From positions 35,693 through 99,692 of the forward strand of contig JAFRCW010000017.1 in assembly GCA_017404145.1 (NCBI GenBank): a DNA stretch of 64,000 nucleotides, in the 5' to 3' direction. Each line of letters opens with the position of its first letter. The stretch's first letter is position 1. Source of the stretch: Ruminococcus sp. GTDB lineage: Bacteria > Bacillota > Clostridia > Oscillospirales > Acutalibacteraceae. The notes under the pieces were generated by a model that did not search any database, had not been told where the DNA came from, and saw only the letters and a list, made by a program, of their open reading frames with translations. Shown here in pieces: positions 61,454 to 64,000 of the stretch. Both the position numbers and the translations under genes were made by a program.

Positions 61454-61622
61454 TTTGTAGGGGAGGGTCTTGACCCTCCCGCTATGGAACGTTTCAATGA
61501 TGCCGTAGGGTTCGACGCCCACATCGAATCGTTATTATATGGATCGACCAAAGGGAGAAACCGTTTTTACGTTACGGCAGAATCAACGTTTCAGAACGAT
61601 GCGGGCATCGTTCCCTACGGCT
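61454..61622. repeat. GTAGGG-type repeat cluster upstream of rlmD
   Basis: Begins TTGTAGGGGAGGGTC with the pair GGAGGGTC / GACCCTCC, then TTCGACG / CATCGAA around CCCA (61511-61528) and GAACGATG / CATCGTTC around CGGG (61594-61613), ending CCCTACGG. The final bases directly abut the ribosome binding site GAAAGG of rlmD. It has the same architecture as the cluster at 19.4 kb. Confidence 0.7.
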
Positions 61623-61636
61623 GAAAGGTGCATATT

Positions 61637-63004
61637 ATGACCAAAAACGACATCATTCAATTACATATCACCGCGATGACCTCCGACGGTGACGGAATCG
61701 GCAGGACGGACGACGGTATGGTCGTCTTTGTCCCGAACACCGCTGTCGGGGATGTGCTCCGCGCACGCATTTTGAAGGTGAAGAAGTCTGTCGCCTACGG
61801 AAAAATCGAAGAGATTCTCACGCCGTCCGACGACAGGATCACGCCCGACTGTGACGTGTGTGCGCAGTGCGGCGGCTGTGTCTACCGCCATATTTCCTAT
61901 GACGCGGAATTGAAACTCAAACGCCAAAAGGTGATCGACGCGGTGACACGCATCGGCGGGCTCAGTGCGGACTTGGTAAAAGATATAATTCCTTCAAAGA
62001 ATATTAACTGCTACCGCAACAAGGCGCAGATCCCCGTCGCCTTAGATCAAAACGGCAAGCCTATGATGGGCTTCTACGCCCGCCACAGCCACCGAATCGT
62101 GCAAAAACAAATATGTAAGCTATCACCCGAGATTTTCAATCATGTTGCGATTGATTTTTATTCTTTTATAGAAAAATATCCGCAGATCATCTATGGTGAC
62201 AACAACCGCAAAGGCATCCGTCACCTCTATCTAAGATATGCCGAAAGCTCGGGCGATGTGATGGTTTGCGTCGTCGCCGGCAGGGAGGATTTCCCCCACA
62301 GCAAGAAGATTTTTAATTCCTTATTAGAAAAATATCCGTCGATCAAATCCATCGTGATCAATGTCAATCCCGAGGACACCAACGTGATCTTGGGCAAGAA
62401 GAACCGCCTTGTCTACGGCTCTGAGACGATCACCGATACCCTCTGCGGCTTGTCCTTCGATATCTCGCCGCTGTCGTTTTATCAGGTCAACCGATCTCAA
62501 GCGGAGAGGCTTTACGAGAAGGCGCGCGAGTACGCCGCGCTCACCGGAAAGGAGACCCTGCTCGATCTCTACTGCGGCACGGGTACAATAGGGCTCTCCA
62601 TGGCGAAAAACTGCAAGATGCTTATTGGCGCCGAGATCATCTCCGACGCGGTGGAGAACGCGAAGAAGAACGCCGAGAAGAACGGGATCACCAACGCCCG
62701 CTTCCTCTGCGCGGACGCCGCCCAAGCGGCCGAACAGCTCAGAGCGGAGGGCATTCAGCCCGACGTCATCGTCGTCGATCCGCCGCGCAAAGGTCTCACG
62801 CCCGACCTGATCGAAACGATAGCGCGGATGGCTCCCGAGAGGGTGGTCTACGTCTCCTGCGACCCCGCTACCCTTGCCCGCGATCTGAAGCTCTTTACGG
62901 GGAAGAATTATTCCGTAAAAGAAATAACGCCCTGTGATATGTTCCCGCGGACAAGCCATTGCGAATCAGTTTGTCAACTGATTCGCAGCGATATAAAATC
63001 CTGA
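61637..63004 (+). CDS. rlmD: 23S rRNA (uracil-5-)-methyltransferase, RlmD/TrmA family
   Basis: A 455-residue SAM-dependent RNA m5U methyltransferase. A TRAM domain (1-60) is followed by an Fe-S cysteine cluster (CDVCAQCGGC, residues 72-81), the SAM site LLDLYCGTGTIGLS (near 314-327), VVDPPRKG and the catalytic Cys in YVSCDPATLARD. I start it at ATG 61637; the upstream GTG overlaps the ribosome binding site. The last about 14 codons are made of palindromic repeat sequence that continues past the stop, so the C-terminus is unusual. The RlmCD-type alternative (two uracil sites) cannot be excluded. Confidence 0.9.
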   Translation: MTKNDIIQLHITAMTSDGDGIGRTDDGMVVFVPNTAVGDVLRARILKVKKSVAYGKIEEILTPSDDRITPDCDVCAQCGGCVYRHISYDAELKLKRQKVIDAVTRIGGLSADLVKDIIPSKNINCYRNKAQIPVALDQNGKPMMGFYARHSHRIVQKQICKLSPEIFNHVAIDFYSFIEKYPQIIYGDNNRKGIRHLYLRYAESSGDVMVCVVAGREDFPHSKKIFNSLLEKYPSIKSIVINVNPEDTNVILGKKNRLVYGSETITDTLCGLSFDISPLSFYQVNRSQAERLYEKAREYAALTGKETLLDLYCGTGTIGLSMAKNCKMLIGAEIISDAVENAKKNAEKNGITNARFLCADAAQAAEQLRAEGIQPDVIVVDPPRKGLTPDLIETIARMAPERVVYVSCDPATLARDLKLFTGKNYSVKEITPCDMFPRTSHCESVCQLIRSDIKS

Positions 63005-63156
63005 CGGATTTTGTGATATGTCATACTGACGCGATATGCCTTCGGCGCGATATGTGCCTGCGGCACGTTAATGATTTTATATCATATCGCTTGCAAATCT
63101 ATTTGCAAATTTCGCAATGAGCAACGCTCATTATATCGCATTTGCCAACGGCAAAT
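62961..63156. repeat. Array of mini-hairpins, first block
   Basis: Nine short palindromes with 2-5 base loops, many joined by GATAT/ATATCGC words: GCGAATCAGTT/AACTGATTCGC (62961-62986), AAAATCC/GGATTTT (62995-63012, the rlmD stop is in its loop), GTCA/TGAC, GCC/GGC, GTGCC/GGCAC (63054-63066), ATGAT/ATCAT, TTGCAAAT/ATTTGCAA (63091-63108), AATGAGC/GCTCATT (63116-63132) and ATTTGCC/GGCAAAT (63140-63156). Confidence 0.85.
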
Positions 63157-63234
63157 ATCTCGCCGAGCCACGTTGAGGCAGTAGTTATGATGTCACGCAA
63201 AAACACATCAAACCACTGATAAAGCCACATTCTT

Positions 63235-63288
63235 AGAGGCTTCCGATTTTCAGGTGTAATGATCGCCTGATTTTGGAAGCCTCTTTTT
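63235..63288 (+). terminator. Terminator-like hairpin between repeat blocks
   Basis: AGAGGCTTCC (63235-63244) and GGAAGCCTCT (63275-63284) with an inner TCAGG/CCTGA stem, followed by TTTTT. Likely ends rlmD transcription. Confidence 0.65.
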
Positions 63289-63317
63289 ATGCTTTCGTAT
63301 AGTAAAGCGTGACGGGA

Positions 63318-63610
63318 GGTTGTGTCAAAAAACACGTGACCGCGCAGCGGTCACATATCGCATATCACGCAGTGATACTATATCGCGATTTGCGAAGCGA
63401 ATCATATCGCATTTGCCAACGGCAAATATCTCGCAATTATCGTCAGGGGTAGGTTGTGTCAGAAAATACGTGACCGCGCAGCGCTCACATATCGCATATC
63501 ACGAAGTGATGATATATCGCGATTTGCAAAGCAAATCATATCGCATTTGCCAACGGCAAATATCTCGCAATTATCGTCAGGGGTAGGTTGTGTTAGAAAA
63601 ATGATGTCAC
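63318..63610. repeat. Two exact-period 134-bp tandem repeats of mini-hairpins
   Basis: Unit 1 (63318-63451), unit 2 (63452-63585) and the first bases of a third unit. Each unit holds four triloop hairpins separated by ATATCGC: GTGACCGC/GCGGTCAC, ATCAC/GTGAT, GATTTGC/GCAAATC-like and ATTTGCC/GGCAAAT, then a non-palindromic tail with GTCAGGGGTAGGTTGTGT. The loops differ between units (GCA to GAA, GAA to AAA), but pairing is kept in all but one position. No gene is seen in 63005-63946. Confidence 0.9.
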
Positions 63611-63661
63611 ATTTTTCATTCGATCTATTGCATTGATAAGATAGCTATGATAAAATGAAGA

Positions 63662-63772
63662 TGCTACACGAAAGTTTGATATTTTTTGCAATTCCGGGGT
63701 TGTATTTTTACATTGGTAAAAATGCAAGCTCTTATCGTGCAACCCTGAAATTGCAAGAACTTTTGTGTAGCA
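63662..63772. repeat. 111-bp imperfect palindrome, MITE-like
   Basis: TGCTACACGAAAGTT at the left pairs with AACTTTTGTGTAGCA at the right; inner TTGCAATT and GGGTTG pair with AATTGCAA and CAACCC. The total arm is about 45 bases with few mismatches. There is no ORF. It may be a miniature insertion element or a long RNA hairpin. Confidence 0.7.
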
Positions 63773-63835
63773 ACAAAGCTGAAGTATATTGTCGTTAAGG
63801 ACAGTTAAGCACATTCGAGAGTAGCATAACATATT

Positions 63836-63861
63836 AAAGCCGAGGTTTCTCGGCTTTTTTT
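63836..63861 (+). terminator. Rho-independent terminator
   Basis: AAAGCCGAG (63836-63844), loop GTTT, CTCGGCTTT (63849-63857), then TTTT. Confidence 0.8.
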
Positions 63862-63897
63862 ACTTTATAAGAAACTGCTCACAAAAGAAAACAGGAA

Positions 63898-63924
63898 AGA
63901 AAAAAGCCTGCAAAACAAGCAGGC
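63898..63924 (-). terminator. Terminator of the minus-strand gene at the window end
   Basis: On the minus strand GCCTGC, a seven-base loop, GCAGGC, then TTTTTTCTTT, 23 bases past the stop codon at 63947. Confidence 0.75.
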
Positions 63925-63946
63925 GCAAGGAAGAAAGGGTAGAAGG

Positions 63947-64000
63947 TCAAAAAATGTAAAAGCCTTCTACACCGACATCATCGTCAAACAAGTCATCATC
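63947..64000 (-). CDS. C-terminus of an unidentified protein
   Basis: Seventeen codons (DDDLFDDDVGVEGFYIF) and a TGA, entering from beyond base 64000. The very acidic end is not enough for a family call. That it is a real gene end is supported only by the terminator just downstream. Confidence 0.45.
   Translation of the reverse strand, partial: DDDLFDDDVGVEGFYIF

Noticed and set aside
63099..63335. Minus-strand 78-codon ORF in the repeat region
   Set aside because: Spans hairpins and a terminator, has no ribosome binding site and no recognisable domain.
63318..63585. CRISPR array
   Set aside because: There are only two units of 134 bp that repeat throughout, with no unique spacers and no cas genes; each unit is made of small palindromes.
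63593..63832. Minus-strand 79-codon ORF at the right edge
   Set aside because: Lies across the 111-bp palindrome and has no ribosome binding site; treated as non-coding.

Overview
The window looks like a chromosome segment of an anaerobic, spore-forming gut Firmicute of the Ruminococcaceae/Oscillospiraceae type. The evidence is type I dockerin modules on several secreted proteins, a GH53 galactanase with a dockerin, a truncated alpha/beta small acid-soluble spore protein gene, a sensory-type [FeFe]-hydrogenase cluster, AGGAGG-type ribosome binding sites and TTGACA/TATAAT promoters. No rRNA or tRNA gene was recognised.

Layout. (1) 1-3.74 kb: one end of an integrated mobile element (ParB, ParA, a small conserved-looking ORF, a Fic protein with its own promoter and operator, and a Cys-rich mini-protein). 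It stops inside the 5' part of a SASP gene, which appears disrupted after codon 28. (2) 3.8-10.4 kb: repeat-rich spacer, lipoprotein, membrane Ser/Thr kinase with a DYD motif, small regulator, and a CtpE-like P-type ATPase. (3) 10.6-13.3 kb: two overlapping dockerin genes, one a GH53 endo-galactanase. (4) 13.5-19.3 kb: a complete fructose PTS set (fruR, fruK, fruA, HPr, enzyme I). (5) 19.7-23.5 kb: amidohydrolase and lipoprotein, then an ECF sigma factor, a membrane partner and a dockerin protein. (6) 23.6-38.6 kb: ten closely spaced minus-strand genes forming a phospho-signalling island. It holds four zinc-ribbon Ser/Thr kinases with different outer domains, two L,D-transpeptidase-like modules (one fused to a PASTA kinase), three FHA proteins (one with an outer VWA, one with an outer trypsin-like protease) and two PP2C phosphatases. 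(7) 39-46.7 kb: HAD nucleotidase, a lipoprotein with two cystatin-like repeats, a YdcF-type protein behind a LytS-like two-component system, cysteine synthase, and dockerin genes. (8) 47-51 kb: acetyltransferase, HtrA protease and an Mbeg1-like membrane lipase. (9) 51.2-51.45 kb: a candidate type I toxin-antitoxin locus with two inward-facing promoters. (10) 51.6-55.3 kb: DRTGG, RsbW-like ATPase, HydS-like sensory hydrogenase, small protein, DRTGG and PHP genes. (11) 55.3-63 kb: membrane proteins, an HTH/DUF2975 pair, secreted HAD phosphatase, murC and rlmD. (12) 63-64 kb: an array of mini-hairpins that runs into the end of rlmD, a 111-bp imperfect palindrome, and the C-terminus of one more minus-strand gene.

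How it fits together. In region 6 the outer domains would sense wall or surface state and the inner kinases would phosphorylate threonines, possibly the TV and NNTG repeats beside the membrane. FHA domains would then tie the VWA and protease proteins to the kinases, the PP2C enzymes would reset the state, and the transpeptidase modules suggest an output at the cell wall. This scheme is inference. What the sequence shows directly is the domain content and the tight gene order.
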